64,000 nucleotides of DNA from NCBI GenBank assembly GCA_964020085.1, contig OZ026596.1, forward strand, positions 38,120,443 through 38,184,442. The letters run 5' to 3'. Made by a program: the position numbers and the translations under genes. The notes beneath the pieces are model-generated. The model ran no database searches and had not been told where the DNA came from. It was given only the letters and a program-made list of their open reading frames with translations. Of the stretch, positions 34,398-45,297 are shown piece after piece. This DNA is from Micromussa lordhowensis (taxonomy: Eukaryota; Cnidaria; Anthozoa; Scleractinia; Lobophylliidae). Positions within the stretch are counted from its first letter, which is position 1, and every line of letters begins with the position of its first letter.

Positions 34398-36961
34398 CAA
34401 TGCGGCTGTAACTTTCCTTGTGAAATATTTAACTTAAGCAGTTCATATTAGGCAGGCGATAACGATGAACAGTTCTAAACAAGTACTGCTAATCTTGTTC
34501 TCAAACTTTAAAAAATGAGGAAAATAGAGCATTCTGAAAATCTAAAGACAATGTATGAAACTTGACGATATTTAGGGCATGCGCAGTACTTTATCAAAGA
34601 CAGTGATAACTTCTGCGTTCATTGAATAGGTTAATATCATGCGCAGTTTCTATGTTTGAAAGCATTTGTCAATTGCTCTACGATTTTCAAAGTTACGACT
34701 ACCGTAAAATAAGAAGAAATGTATGAAAAAACTTGGTACATGCGCAGTAACGACAAATTCAACGTACGGGCCTCAAATTGTGCACACTGTAAACTTAGAC
34801 AGAAGCAAACAACTTGTGTAAATTTTGTAGTAAAACGTTAAAAACACATGAAAAGGCAATATTTTGAAATTTTAAGACAATGTATGGGAAAATTACGATG
34901 TTTAGGGCATGCGCAGTAACTACCAATTGAACGTACGAACATGAAATTAAGCACACTGCAAACTTGGACACAGGCAAACAACTTGTATAAATTTGGCGGT
35001 TAGAAAGTAAAAACACACGAAAATATAATACTTTGAAATTTGAAGAGAATGTATGGCGAAATGTTTATTGAGAAATGCAGCACATGCGCAGTAATCACAG
35101 ATTGAACGTACGAACATGACATTATAGACACTGTAAACTTAGACACACACAAACAAATTGTATAAATTTCGTGGCTGAAACGTAAAAAGACACGGAAATA
35201 TAATACTTCGAAATTTAAAGACAATGTATGGGAAAGTGTTTGCGCGTGTACTGTTGTGTGCACATTACACGTTCCGTTCCTATAGCATTCATAATGCCTA
35301 CAAGGGCGAACAAAGTCGTAATTGTGCAAGAAATAAGTATTACCCGTCGAAGGAGCGAATTTTCTGATTCAGAAGTGCAGCTTATCCCAAATAAATTGAA
35401 ATCGAGTTCTGTACTTTCAAGTGTGCGACGCGCGCGTGAATTTTGTAAAATAAGCATAGTTAACTCGAAATGTAATATTTCCTCTAAAAAGCAGGTATAC
35501 AACTATATTCTTTCGTATAAGCAAACCCTACAGAATCTAGTACACTGAAGATCTGAATTCTCCCTTCAACTATACGCTATAACTGTGTACTGAAATGTTG
35601 AACAACCATATTTAAACAAGTACTCAGTTATAAGGTGAAGTTTCGCACTTGTCAAATGATGGTACACGTTCTCTCTGTGTGTCCCGTCCTTTGCATTATT
35701 ACTAGAAATTGCTCTGAATTCTTGTAAAGTATATAACTATCCATTATATCACCGGTTTACAAAATTCAATTGGTAATTGTATCATAGAAAAAACGCGCTT
35801 TGAATAGTCATGTTTTCCTTATCATGGTATACTTCTAAGTCTCCTACTTTGAAACACGCAAGTAACTTTCCTTGTGAAATATTTAACTTAAGCAGTTTAT
35901 ATTAGGCAGGCGATAACGATGAACAGTTCTAAACAAGTACTGGAAATCTTGTTCTCAAACTTTAAAAAATAAGGAAGATAGAGCATTCTGAAAATCTATA
36001 GACAATGTATGAAACTTGACGATATTTAGGGCATGCGCAGTACTTTACCAAAGACAGTGACAACTTCTGCGTTTATTGAATAGGTCAATATCATGCACAG
36101 TTTCTATGTTTAAAAGGATTTGTCAATTGCTCTACGATTTTCAAAGTTACGACTACCGTAAAATAAGAAGAAATGTATGAAAAAATGCGGTACATGCGCA
36201 GTAACGACCAATTCAACGTACGCGCCTCAAATTGTGCACACTGTAAACTTAGACAAAAGCAAACAACTTCTGTAAATTTTGTAGTAAAACGTTAAAAACA
36301 CATGAAAAGGCAGTATTTTGAAATTTTAAGACAATGTATGGGAAAATTACGATGTTTAGAGCATGCGCAGTAGTTTGTAAAAGACAGTGGCGATTTCTCC
36401 GTCTATTACATGGCACAACATGTTAAATACTTTATAAATATCAAACAGTTTTCCAATTGCTCTATCACTTCCAAAGTTATGACTAAGATAAATTAAGAAG
36501 AAATGTATGGGAAATTCGTCATATGCGCAGTAGCCGAGAAATGAACGTACGAAACTGAAATTTTGCACACTGTAAGGTCTCACTTAGGTTAACACCTTGT
36601 TCAACTTTCAAGCTCGTAAGTCAAATACAAAAGTTCGAAACTAGCCAAAGACACACAACAATGAAGATAACATGAAGCACTTAGTCGAACTTAGCCGCTG
36701 ACCGACATATTCGACTTCTCCTATTCGTTCCCGACATATAGATACCAATTTTGTAAACAAACAAGAAAGTCGAGAAACCGACCAAAAATTAGAGACAACG
36801 TATGGGAATTTTGGAACAATGACTGACGTCACAAGGCCAACGCGTAACTCCGAAGTCCTAATATTTTCACACATCATGTATAACGTCCTAATGAAAACTC
36901 TGAAGCATAATGTAGCCAAGTTGTATTTCGTCAGAAAAGTTACTATATTATTAGTACATAA
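34398..36961. repeat. Array B, left copy
   Basis: Direct repeat of 46962-49515 at very high identity. The first 1,453 bases begin to repeat again at about 35863 ('gtaactttccttgtgaaata'). Inside, shorter units of about 170 bases each carry CATGCGCAGTA, then 'aacgtacg' and 'aatgtatggg'. A 106-codon plus frame at 35228-35548 recurs in every copy. All small ORFs here are repeat text unless shown to be transcribed. Confidence 0.92.
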
Positions 36962-37296
36962 GAATCGAATTTTCCAGATTCTCTCTATTCACCGTAGTTA
37001 ATCGTTTTGTTCTAATGAACTGAAGCCTGAAGAGTGAAATGTGTAAAGACCTATAGATACTTTGAGCGACTAGCGAAGACAAGAAGACAAGCATATTATT
37101 CAAGTACTTTATTAGTCTGACAATGTGGAATATGGGTTCCTGGTCCCCCCACTCGTTTGCGAGTGGTATTAGGCCGTATAAATACTTGACGAGCACGAAG
37201 TGCTTGTCAGATATTTATGAAACGGGTGTCATCCACTAACCAGGTAGACTCTCTGTGGCCAGGCAGTAAAATAGGCATGCTTTTTTTGTAATAATT

Positions 37297-37834
37297 TTAA
37301 TGGAAACTTATGTTACAGTTTCCGGTGAAATTGTAGATCACTGGATCTTTTCTTCGATTTCTTTTCTGAGGTTCACTCCTGCACTCGTATCTGTAATGTC
37401 CGAGTTTTCCACACTTGTGGCATCTCCCTAAAAGTACGGTTGAAATTAGAGTGTATTCTAGTAAGAAATATTTCATTGGAATGAATACCTTTTTTCTTGT
37501 GTTTGTCTTTACTGGGGTCCAACTGTTTCTTCAGTGGCGAACGACTCCGTCTACGCTTGGTATGTTTGCTTTGTCTTTCTTCGCTTCTCGTGTGCGAAGT
37601 TCTTCTGCGTCCCTCTCTTCCTGCCCTTTCTGACGTACGGCCTTCTTCTTGAGACGACGAGGTCGAGGCTGATGTGGATGCTTTAGCCTTAGGGTCCTTC
37701 GTTGGTTTGTTCCTGAGTTCGGCATTGGCGTCGCTCATTACGACGTCGTTACAAGTTCCGTACGATCGTCTCGGTGCTAGCAGACTTCTTACTTCTTCCC
37801 CGGACATGCCTTCAGGTAAGTTTTCCGTTGCCAT
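37297..37834 (-). CDS. CCHC zinc-knuckle protein, two exons with a 61-base intron
   Basis: Exon 1 (37834-37489) encodes an acidic start, then a Ser-rich and strongly basic SR-like region (KHTKRRRSRSPLKK). A 61-base intron (37488-37428) has GTATTC at its start, a CTAAT branch-like site, and ends CTTTTAG. Exon 2 (37427-37297) restores frame and gives CHKCGKLGHYRYEC, a CX2CX4HX4C zinc knuckle, then a basic tail and a TAA stop. The product is 158 residues. Zinc knuckles bind single-stranded nucleic acid. It lies 270 bases beyond the lysine-rich protein and on the same strand as the Rep-helicase, so it is probably a third protein of that element. Reading through the intron gives a different, knuckle-less 153-residue product. 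Confidence 0.72.
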
Positions 37835-38103
37835 CTGAAACGGAATGTTGTATCAAACGAAAGACCTCTCAACTGTTCAGTTGTTCCAGGAGAGCATTCG
37901 TTACAACATAAGTGGTGCTGCGTACATTTCCTCGTCAAAAGGCGAGTTTATTTTATACGTTTGTTCTCGTACAGTGGTACGAGGGGAACCAGGCAGTATA
38001 TTCCAAGTACATTTAGCAATATTCTACTTTGTTGCATTCACTAATTACGTAGACTATCTAGCGTTCAATAACCATACGTTATAATGCGCTTTTTCGTTTA
38101 GTC

Positions 38104-39138
38104 TTAGAGTCCAGAAGGCCCAGGCTCGGCATCTTCCACTAACAATTCAAGGGTTTTCTTTTTACCCTTTTTTGGATTCTTTTTCTCCTTTTTCGCTTTT
38201 TTATTCTTTTTCGTTGGCGTAGACGGTTCAACATCGTCCTTAGCCATATCTACAGGGACATTATCATCGTCTTGCAAAGACGTTGACGGGTCCTCTTCTG
38301 CCCACAATTCCCGTCGTACTTTGTCACGACTTTCGGCAACGGGTTCCGCTTTTCTTTTTAAAGGACTTTTTCCTTTTTTACTTGTACCCGGCGAAGTGCT
38401 CTTTGAAACTAAACGAGAACGTTTCTCCTTGGAAATTGTCCCGCTAGGCGGAATATGCGGTTCATCTTGGTCTGATGAATCAGAACTAGAGTCCGACTCG
38501 TTCAATTCGTCTAGAATTTGACGCTTTTTTCTAGGCGTTTCGTGCGACACTCGACGCACAGTGCAAGCTTCTTTCATAAATAATTCTTTGACCGTCTTTA
38601 CGCTAGGATTGGCTTTAAGTTCCGAATCTGCACCATTTGCCATAGCACTTTTTTGGCCGTAAATCTTCGGATTACAGATCAATGCCCGCAATGTTTTAAA
38701 GTGCATTGCTGTAGTAAAGAAGGAATTGCCGATAATTTCCAGGTCATCCATTAAAGTTAAGACGCTGTCGTCTTCTGTGGCGTGATAGCGCATTGTATTC
38801 AGCACGTCTTCCCTGGTCACTGACTGGTCCGTTCTTGAATTCAGCATCTTGACCGTGTCAGAATACTGCTCGAGTTGTGCGTTGACGAAATCTAGGTCAT
38901 ACTTTCTCAATAGGTCTATGGCCCTTCCGTAATTTTTCGACACCGTTTCGCTCATTTCACTTAGAGCAATTTTAGGGCGGAGAAAGTACTCACAGTTAAT
39001 GGGCTTTAAGATATCCAGCATTTCTTCCTCGGACAATGGGTCTTTCAATTCCCCGTACGGTTTTAACATTTGCTTAGGGTATTGATTGTACCACTGCACG
39101 CCGTACGCTTTAGTAGGGGTATTCTGCTTACTTGACAT
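38104..39138 (-). CDS. 344-residue lysine-rich accessory protein of the Rep-helicase element
   Basis: I do not recognise the family. Residues 1-200 look globular and helical (YGVQWYNQYPKQ near the start, then SKNYGRAIDLLRKYDLDF). Residues about 205-344 are disordered, with an acidic Ser/Asp patch (ESDSSSDSSDQDE), several basic clusters (TPRKKRQ, PLKRKAE) and a final lysine-rich block (KKNKKAKKEKKNPKKGKKK), a likely nuclear-localising and DNA-contacting tail. The start lies only 16 bases after the helicase stop, unusually tight for an animal genome, so the two are probably expressed from one transcript unit. The frame is fully intact. Confidence 0.7.
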   Translation of the reverse strand: MSSKQNTPTKAYGVQWYNQYPKQMLKPYGELKDPLSEEEMLDILKPINCEYFLRPKIALSEMSETVSKNYGRAIDLLRKYDLDFVNAQLEQYSDTVKMLNSRTDQSVTREDVLNTMRYHATEDDSVLTLMDDLEIIGNSFFTTAMHFKTLRALICNPKIYGQKSAMANGADSELKANPSVKTVKELFMKEACTVRRVSHETPRKKRQILDELNESDSSSDSSDQDEPHIPPSGTISKEKRSRLVSKSTSPGTSKKGKSPLKRKAEPVAESRDKVRRELWAEEDPSTSLQDDDNVPVDMAKDDVEPSTPTKKNKKAKKEKKNPKKGKKKTLELLVEDAEPGPSGL

Positions 39139-39154
39139 GTTCTAGAACGAAAAT

Positions 39155-42100
39155 TTATTCCTTTAGCATTTCTACAGGTAGAAATTGATTTGGACTACCG
39201 TATACCATAAAAAATAGATCGTCTAATTTTCTTAATCTGGATAGTGCAACATATGCTGTTCCTTGAGGTACCCAGGGACAGTCCAGCCAAATGATTACTT
39301 TTCTCAATGTTTGTCCTTGAATTTTGCAAATAGTCGTACTGTAGGCAGGTACTATTGGATAGAATGTTCTTCTGGTACCTTCCTCGGTTATTTCTGTAAC
39401 CAAGTGGACTGCTACAATAGACGAGTTCGGCAGGACTAGAAAAATTGTGCCCTGTTCATAGTTTAATACCGTTCCGGTCTGACCGTTGATAACGCCGTTT
39501 TTCTTATCTCTGTTCTGCGTTATTATGACTCTCATATCTTTATAAAGACCGGTAAGTCCTTCTTTGTCGTCCATTTGTACAAAATCGAAAGCGATTTTTC
39601 CAGCAAACAAATACCTAATTGCTGCAGCATTAACCCTTGTACAAGCAGCTTTCGAAACCGTCAGAACAAGATCTTCTCCGTGTTCTAGTAAAATTTTCGA
39701 CAGTTCTTGTTCCGTAGGTTCGGAATGTTTACAGAGGGTTCTTCCTCCGAAAAGTTCTCGCAGAAACTTTTTGCTAGGTCTGTAATATCTCAAGTGATTG
39801 AGATAATCTTGAAACTTTGGATCTGTGCATCTTTGTTGCTCTAGGAAATTTACAACTACGCAGTTGCTATAGAAAGGATCATGGTTCAGAATACCTTTAG
39901 TCTGGGTAGTTTTGCCTGAGATCGTTTCAATCGGTTGCTGCTGTTGTTGGTCTCCGCACAGTAACACAACCGGTCTGACATGTAATTGCCTTAACGTGCT
40001 AGCTATATGGTCAAAGATCTTTACAGGGACCATGGATAATTCGTCTACTATTAACAAGTCAAATCGTCCTAATTCCCAGTTCACAGCAGGTCGTTGACTG
40101 CTTTCTACAGGATACTTGAACATGGAGTGGATAGTGTCACAGTAAAAAGTTTCTTCTACAAAATGGGCCCTGTACGTTGACGTGAGAATTCCGGTTGGGG
40201 TTGCGCAGCACACTGTGTACTCTTCGTCTAGACTTTCCTGGATAGCTACTTTGATAGCATAAGTTTTACCCGTACCCGGTTTTCCCTTAATGAGAATAAA
40301 TTTGCGCCAATCAATTCCAGTTGAAGCGGACACTCTACGTTGTTGCGTTTCTTCTACACTGTCGTCATCGCTACTTTCGGTTTCGGTGTCTACTTCAGGA
40401 ACATCGTCATAGTGGTTGCACCTTCTGGCCAAAAAGTCTTTGACCATTGCCTTTACTCGTGTTTGATTGCTAGTGAGTTCGGTCTGTGTGGCACCTTGGG
40501 TGCGTAATTCTATTTGAAAATTTCCTATGACTTGACGCTGACATAGATTCAAATAGTGCACTCTGCTTCGCCAGAAATGTAATGCGGTTTCAACGTAATG
40601 ATCCTTGTGGCCTTGTAAGTTTAAATACCACTTTACAGATTTCTCTTGACGCCATATCTGAGGGCGTAAAAACCAGGCCGCCGCGAAATTCCTAATTTGT
40701 TCCGGGAATGCGTCTCCGTTTGGATGAGAGAGTTGATTTGCATTGTCGTGCGGATAATTCAATACTATGTCCTGATAGAAAAATTCCTCACTGAAGAAAC
40801 TTCGCATCTTAGCTCCTACCAAAGTATTTCCTTGTTTGTACTGCGTTGGATTTGCTTTACTTTCAACATACTGCCTTAGCCACTGCTTGTAGGTTAAGTC
40901 TTTTGCGTTTTGGCTTCGCTTTAAATACTTTTCGTACGATTTAGCGGGCTTAGTCTGTCTGGTATGAACTGTAACACTTTTGGTTCTGCTCTTACTCCAT
41001 GAAATTTTCTTTGAAGTCAGAGTAAGGGCCATTTCGGGCTCAAGGGGTCTTAAACCTTGTAAATGCCTATACGCTGCTTCGTACGGGCTGACGTGTTTAG
41101 AATACAGTGCGTCGTTATCAAAAGCATCATGCCATTTTGTCACATAGCTCGAGGCGTATTTTAATAGCATGCCCTTACCATCTGTGCCTTGAACATCGGT
41201 CCTGCATTTTAATGCTGGTGTAATGCTAGATATGTAGACTCTCAAATTCATTTCGAAAGCTTCCTTAGGATGAAACAGTTTCAATACATCTCTGTTTTCG
41301 TCTGTGACTATGGACGTACTTTCTTCGTTTAATTGAATACTACCTTTGTCGGAAGGTTGGAGCTTCGACACATGGTAAGCTAATTTTGCATTATTCCACG
41401 GTATGTCTGCTCTTATAATGTTGCGCTTTAGGGACTTCAAATCTTTTAGCCATACTAACATGTGCAAATGTACAGTACCTCGTTGTTGAAACTCAAAGCG
41501 GTAGAAATACGTTTGTACATTGTCAATCGTTTTCGTCCTAGAATTAGCGAATACGTGATTCTTCCACCTATTTGTGTTTGAGCCGCACATGTACCCACGT
41601 ACGAGTTGTTCTAAGACGTGGACTATGTGCAAAGTTTCAAGCGTTGGAATTTGCGTAGGCCCTTTGCCAGTCATTTTTCTCAGATGTTCTATCCACGGTG
41701 GAAATGGAAACGACCATTTGTATGGGGAAATCGTTACGAAAAGACTCGGGAAACCGAATTGTTCTACTGCGTCTAACAGATATCTGTGTTGCCAATGCCA
41801 AAATTCGGATGAAAAATATTTCTTCTCCAAAGCTTTATTGGGAGAACATTTCATTCTTCTTGCACTTGCGATTGCACCGCTGACGGTTTGCCATAGCCAT
41901 AAGTCATAATGAAATTGCAATAAATCGTACAGCATTAAGTAGTCAGCAATCTCGGAGGTTAACTTTTGCCAGAAACTGACTTTGGTACTTAGTCTAGTCT
42001 CATTGCCTTTCAATACCGTTTCGCACCAATCGGTAAAAGGATACAGATTCGGCCATAGTGCATTCTCTATGCCAATACGATCTTCGTAATTGTACAAGTT

Positions 42101-42781
42101 AAAACTTTCATTCTTAGACAGTTTTACTCTTCGTAGTTGCACGAAATGCTTATACTTGCTTTTTCTACTGCTCATTAAGTATTCGTATGCTTTGGTTGCC
42201 TTTTCTCTTTGGTCTGAAGGAAGCTCTTGTATTTTTTCAGTTACTGACTTCTTTGCCCATGTTACTTTAAACATTGCAGTCTTTTGCCTATAGCCATTTG
42301 CCTGTCTTGTAATGTCTCCCAAATGAACGTCGAAAGGACGCAAGGCATAAACTTGTTGCATTTTCAAACCTCTTAGTTCTTTAGGAAAGTTCTTGTATCG
42401 CGGCACTATGTATCTTTCATTGGTGCACTGGCACTTAGCAACTGCTTTAACAACTGGTCTTTTTTCAAAGTTTGGTAACAATTTCTGTTCTAGTAATTTT
42501 TGGCACCTTTGACAGTAGTTCCAACTGCCGTGAATCATCCAAAATTCTACGTTATTGGCCTCTTTTTTATAAACTTGTGTCGGGGCATTTTCCGCAAGTT
42601 CTTTGTCTTGGTTTTGGGCAGTAGAAGTCAACTCGTCATTTTTTTCTCGATTTTCACGTGCTTTGTTTTCTTTCTTAAAGGAAGCTACTCTCTTTTTTTC
42701 TGTTGTATCCTTTGTAACGGATTTCCATTTTCTTTTTTTCCAGAATTTTAAAGACTCTATCCTGGTCCACAATGAGGGCAT
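39155..42781 (-). CDS. Helitron-type Rep-helicase (RepHel), intact, 1,208 residues
   Basis: The N-terminal third holds a Rep-like nuclease region: SLFVTISPYKW, then FQQRGTVHLHMLVWLKD, where H438 and H440 form the HUH motif. About 100 residues later KYASSYVTKW gives two tyrosines (Y542, Y546) placed as in two-tyrosine Rep proteins. The C-terminal third is a Pif1-like SF1B helicase: GKPGTGKT (Walker A, about residue 832), VDELSM (Walker B, about 912), GDQQQQQ (motif III), and the final block with AYVALSRLRKLD (about 1179). The two domains in one chain are the hallmark of Helitrons and Helentrons, which transpose by rolling-circle replication. The start lies about 40 bases from array A. There are no stops or frameshifts, so this may be a recent copy. 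Which Helitron group it belongs to, and its ends, are not known. Confidence 0.83.
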   Translation of the reverse strand: MPSLWTRIESLKFWKKRKWKSVTKDTTEKKRVASFKKENKARENREKNDELTSTAQNQDKELAENAPTQVYKKEANNVEFWMIHGSWNYCQRCQKLLEQKLLPNFEKRPVVKAVAKCQCTNERYIVPRYKNFPKELRGLKMQQVYALRPFDVHLGDITRQANGYRQKTAMFKVTWAKKSVTEKIQELPSDQREKATKAYEYLMSSRKSKYKHFVQLRRVKLSKNESFNLYNYEDRIGIENALWPNLYPFTDWCETVLKGNETRLSTKVSFWQKLTSEIADYLMLYDLLQFHYDLWLWQTVSGAIASARRMKCSPNKALEKKYFSSEFWHWQHRYLLDAVEQFGFPSLFVTISPYKWSFPFPPWIEHLRKMTGKGPTQIPTLETLHIVHVLEQLVRGYMCGSNTNRWKNHVFANSRTKTIDNVQTYFYRFEFQQRGTVHLHMLVWLKDLKSLKRNIIRADIPWNNAKLAYHVSKLQPSDKGSIQLNEESTSIVTDENRDVLKLFHPKEAFEMNLRVYISSITPALKCRTDVQGTDGKGMLLKYASSYVTKWHDAFDNDALYSKHVSPYEAAYRHLQGLRPLEPEMALTLTSKKISWSKSRTKSVTVHTRQTKPAKSYEKYLKRSQNAKDLTYKQWLRQYVESKANPTQYKQGNTLVGAKMRSFFSEEFFYQDIVLNYPHDNANQLSHPNGDAFPEQIRNFAAAWFLRPQIWRQEKSVKWYLNLQGHKDHYVETALHFWRSRVHYLNLCQRQVIGNFQIELRTQGATQTELTSNQTRVKAMVKDFLARRCNHYDDVPEVDTETESSDDDSVEETQQRRVSASTGIDWRKFILIKGKPGTGKTYAIKVAIQESLDEEYTVCCATPTGILTSTYRAHFVEETFYCDTIHSMFKYPVESSQRPAVNWELGRFDLLIVDELSMVPVKIFDHIASTLRQLHVRPVVLLCGDQQQQQPIETISGKTTQTKGILNHDPFYSNCVVVNFLEQQRCTDPKFQDYLNHLRYYRPSKKFLRELFGGRTLCKHSEPTEQELSKILLEHGEDLVLTVSKAACTRVNAAAIRYLFAGKIAFDFVQMDDKEGLTGLYKDMRVIITQNRDKKNGVINGQTGTVLNYEQGTIFLVLPNSSIVAVHLVTEITEEGTRRTFYPIVPAYSTTICKIQGQTLRKVIIWLDCPWVPQGTAYVALSRLRKLDDLFFMVYGSPNQFLPVEMLKE

Positions 42782-42819
42782 TATGAATGTTGCCGTACTA
42801 ATGAAAAAAAAAACATAAC

Positions 42820-44850
42820 TGTGGTTCTATAGCGTGGAAAATTTTCATTAAAATTTCCACAGAGAGGTTAACAAATTCTCTTTAGCACAGTACACTTTGT
42901 TACTATGCGGCATAGCGCTAGACCGAGAAAGAAATTTTAGAAGTGGCAGTGAAATAATGTAAACAAAGCCGCTAGTCCTTCAGAAGCGTAGGACAGAATA
43001 AATTATAACTTCGGTTCTATACGGCGGAAAATTCTCATTCAAAGTTCGTTAAAAAGCTTAACAAATTCTCTTGAACACAGTATTATTCATCCTGATGCGC
43101 CGTAGCGTTGGGGCGAGAAAAAAATTTTCGAAGTGGCACTCCAAAAATGTGAACAAAGCTGCTAGTAGTTCACAAGCGTGGTACAGAATAAAATTATAAC
43201 TTCGCTGCTATACGGCGGAAAATTGTCATTCAAAGTTCGTTAGAAAGCTTAAGAAATTGTCTTTAACATAGTAGTATTCATCCTGATGCGCCGTAGCGTT
43301 AAAGCGATAAAAAATTTTTCGAAGTGCCAGTGAAAAAATGTAAACAAAGCCGCTAGTGGTTCACAAGCGTGGGACAGAGTAAAATTATAACTTCGCTTCT
43401 ATACGGCGGAAAATTCTCATTCAAAGTTCGTTAGAAAGCTTAATAAATTGTCTTTAACATAGTAGTATTCATCCTGATGCGCCGTAGCGTTAAAGCGAGA
43501 AAAAAATTTTCGAAGTGCCAGTGAAAAAATGTAAACAAAGGCGCTAGTCGTTCAGAAGCGTAGGACAAACTAAAACTATAACTTCTGTTCTATACGGCGG
43601 AAAATTCTCATTCAAAGTTCGTTAGAAAGCTTAGGAAATTCTGTTTAGCACAGTATTACTCATTCTGATGCGCCGTAGCGTTAGGCCGAGAAAAAAATTT
43701 TCAAGTGCCAGTGAAAAAATGTAAACAAAGCCGCTACTCGTCCAGAAGCGTGGGACAGAATAAAATGATAACTTCGGTTCTATGCGGTAGAAAATTCTCA
43801 TTCAAAGTTCGTTAGAAAGCTTAACAAATTCTCTTTAACACAGTATTATTCATTCTGCTGCGCCGTAGCGTTAGGGCGAGAAAAATATTTTCCAACTGCC
43901 AGTGAAAAAATGTAAACAAAGCCGCTAGTCGTTCAGACGCGTAGGGCAGAATAAAATTATAACTTCGACTCTATACGGCGGAAAATTCTCATTCAAAGTT
44001 CGTTAGAAAGCTTAAGAAATTCTCTTTAACACAGTATTATTCTTTCTGATACGCCGTAACGTTAGGGCAAGAAAAATATTTTCGAAGTGGCAGTGAAAAA
44101 ATGCAATCAATGCGGCTAGACAGCCACAGATGTACAACAGACTAAAAACATAAGTCTAGCCTGGCGCGCCCTAACTTTTAGCCGAAAAAGAAATTTCCTA
44201 AGTAGGCGTGAACAATCTAATCAATGCCGCCAGACATACACAGAAGTACAACAGAATCAAAACATAAGTGTTGTTCTACACGGCGGAAAATTCTCATCCA
44301 AAGTTCTTTAGAAAGCTTATGAAATTCTCTTTAAGACAGTATACTTTAGTGTGGCGCGCCGTAACTTTTAGTGTAGAAAGAAATTTCCTAAGTGGGCGTC
44401 AACATCGAAAAGCGGGCAGACATCCACAAATGTACAGCAGAATAAAAACGTAAGTCTGGTTCTACACGGCGGAAAATTCTCATTCAAAGTTCTTTAGAAA
44501 GCTTATGAAATTCTCTTTAAGACAGTATACTTTATTCTGACGCGTCGTAACTTTTAGCCGAGAAAGAAATTTCCTAAGTGGGCGTCAACAAAGTAATCAA
44601 TGCGGGTAGACATCCACAAATGTACAGCAGAATAAAAACATAAATCTCGTTCTATAAGGCGGAAAATTGTCATTCAAAGTTCTTTAGAAAGCTTATAAAA
44701 TTCTCTTTAACACAGTCTATTTTAGTCTGGCGCGCCGTAACTTTTAACCGAGAAAGAAATTTCCTAAGTTGGCGTCAACAATGTAATCTATGCGGGCAGA
44801 CATGCACAGACGTACAACAGATTAAAAACATAAGTCTGCTTTTACAGTAA
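42820..44850. repeat. Array A, right copy: about ten units of 187-190 bases
   Basis: Units start near 42833, 43017, 43205, 43393, 43585, 43773 and 43965, then more diverged ones near 44270, 44460 and 44650. Each has 'ggcggaaaattctcattcaa', 'gaaagcttaa' and a GCGCCGTA block. The array begins directly upstream of the Rep-helicase start codon. Its position and iteration would suit a promoter or replication-origin region, but that is inference. Confidence 0.92.
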
Positions 44851-44892
44851 TGATAAAGGTCACTAAAAGTACACGTTAACAGTTTGCAATAC

Positions 44893-45297
44893 TTAAGTAC
44901 TCACGATTTGAGATAATACCAAATTGCTTGACTTGAGACGTAAGAAGATGTCTTGAACAAATCCTGCAATGGAATTTAGAATTAGTAATGTCAACGTCGT
45001 TTAATGAAGAATAGTACAATATTACACGCAAATCACTGCTACATACCTGTGTTCAAGAAGTAGTAGTACCAGTAAATCGATTTAGCAAATGTCTTCAATT
45101 GAAATCTGCAAATTGAAAAATGGAATTAATGTATGAACTGTTATAGGAACAAAAAGGCATTATACTTACTGGAATACAATTCTTGTTTTCGAAAAGACTG
45201 TGATGTGAAATACTTCGCAAAATGAAATCTGAAAATAAAAAGTAACAATAAGAATTCTGCTGTACGAATCATCTCAGTGTTGGTTTGATTTCTTACC
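44893..45297 (-). CDS. Small multi-exon gene candidate
   Basis: Four segments are bounded by good splice sites: a donor at CTCAAAG|GTAAGA (45297), then exons 45228-45170 (59 bases), 45105-45047 (59 bases) and 44963-44893. The introns are 68, 64 and 83 bases, each beginning GTAAG or GTATG and ending in a pyrimidine tract with CAG. The last three exons join in one open frame of about 60 codons (phases 0, 2, 1) ending in TAA. It has aromatic-rich text such as SIYWYYYFLN, perhaps membrane-related. The first exon must enter in phase 0. The longer open frame there (45495-45274) is in a different phase, so the 5' end is unresolved. It lies between the two arrays of the composite element. No family is recognised. 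Confidence 0.45.

Noticed and set aside
35000..36919. Minus-strand frames of 73-109 codons in array B
   Set aside because: They are repeat text, recur with every array copy, are rich in Phe, Ser and Cys as expected from AT-rich antisense DNA, and show no domain.
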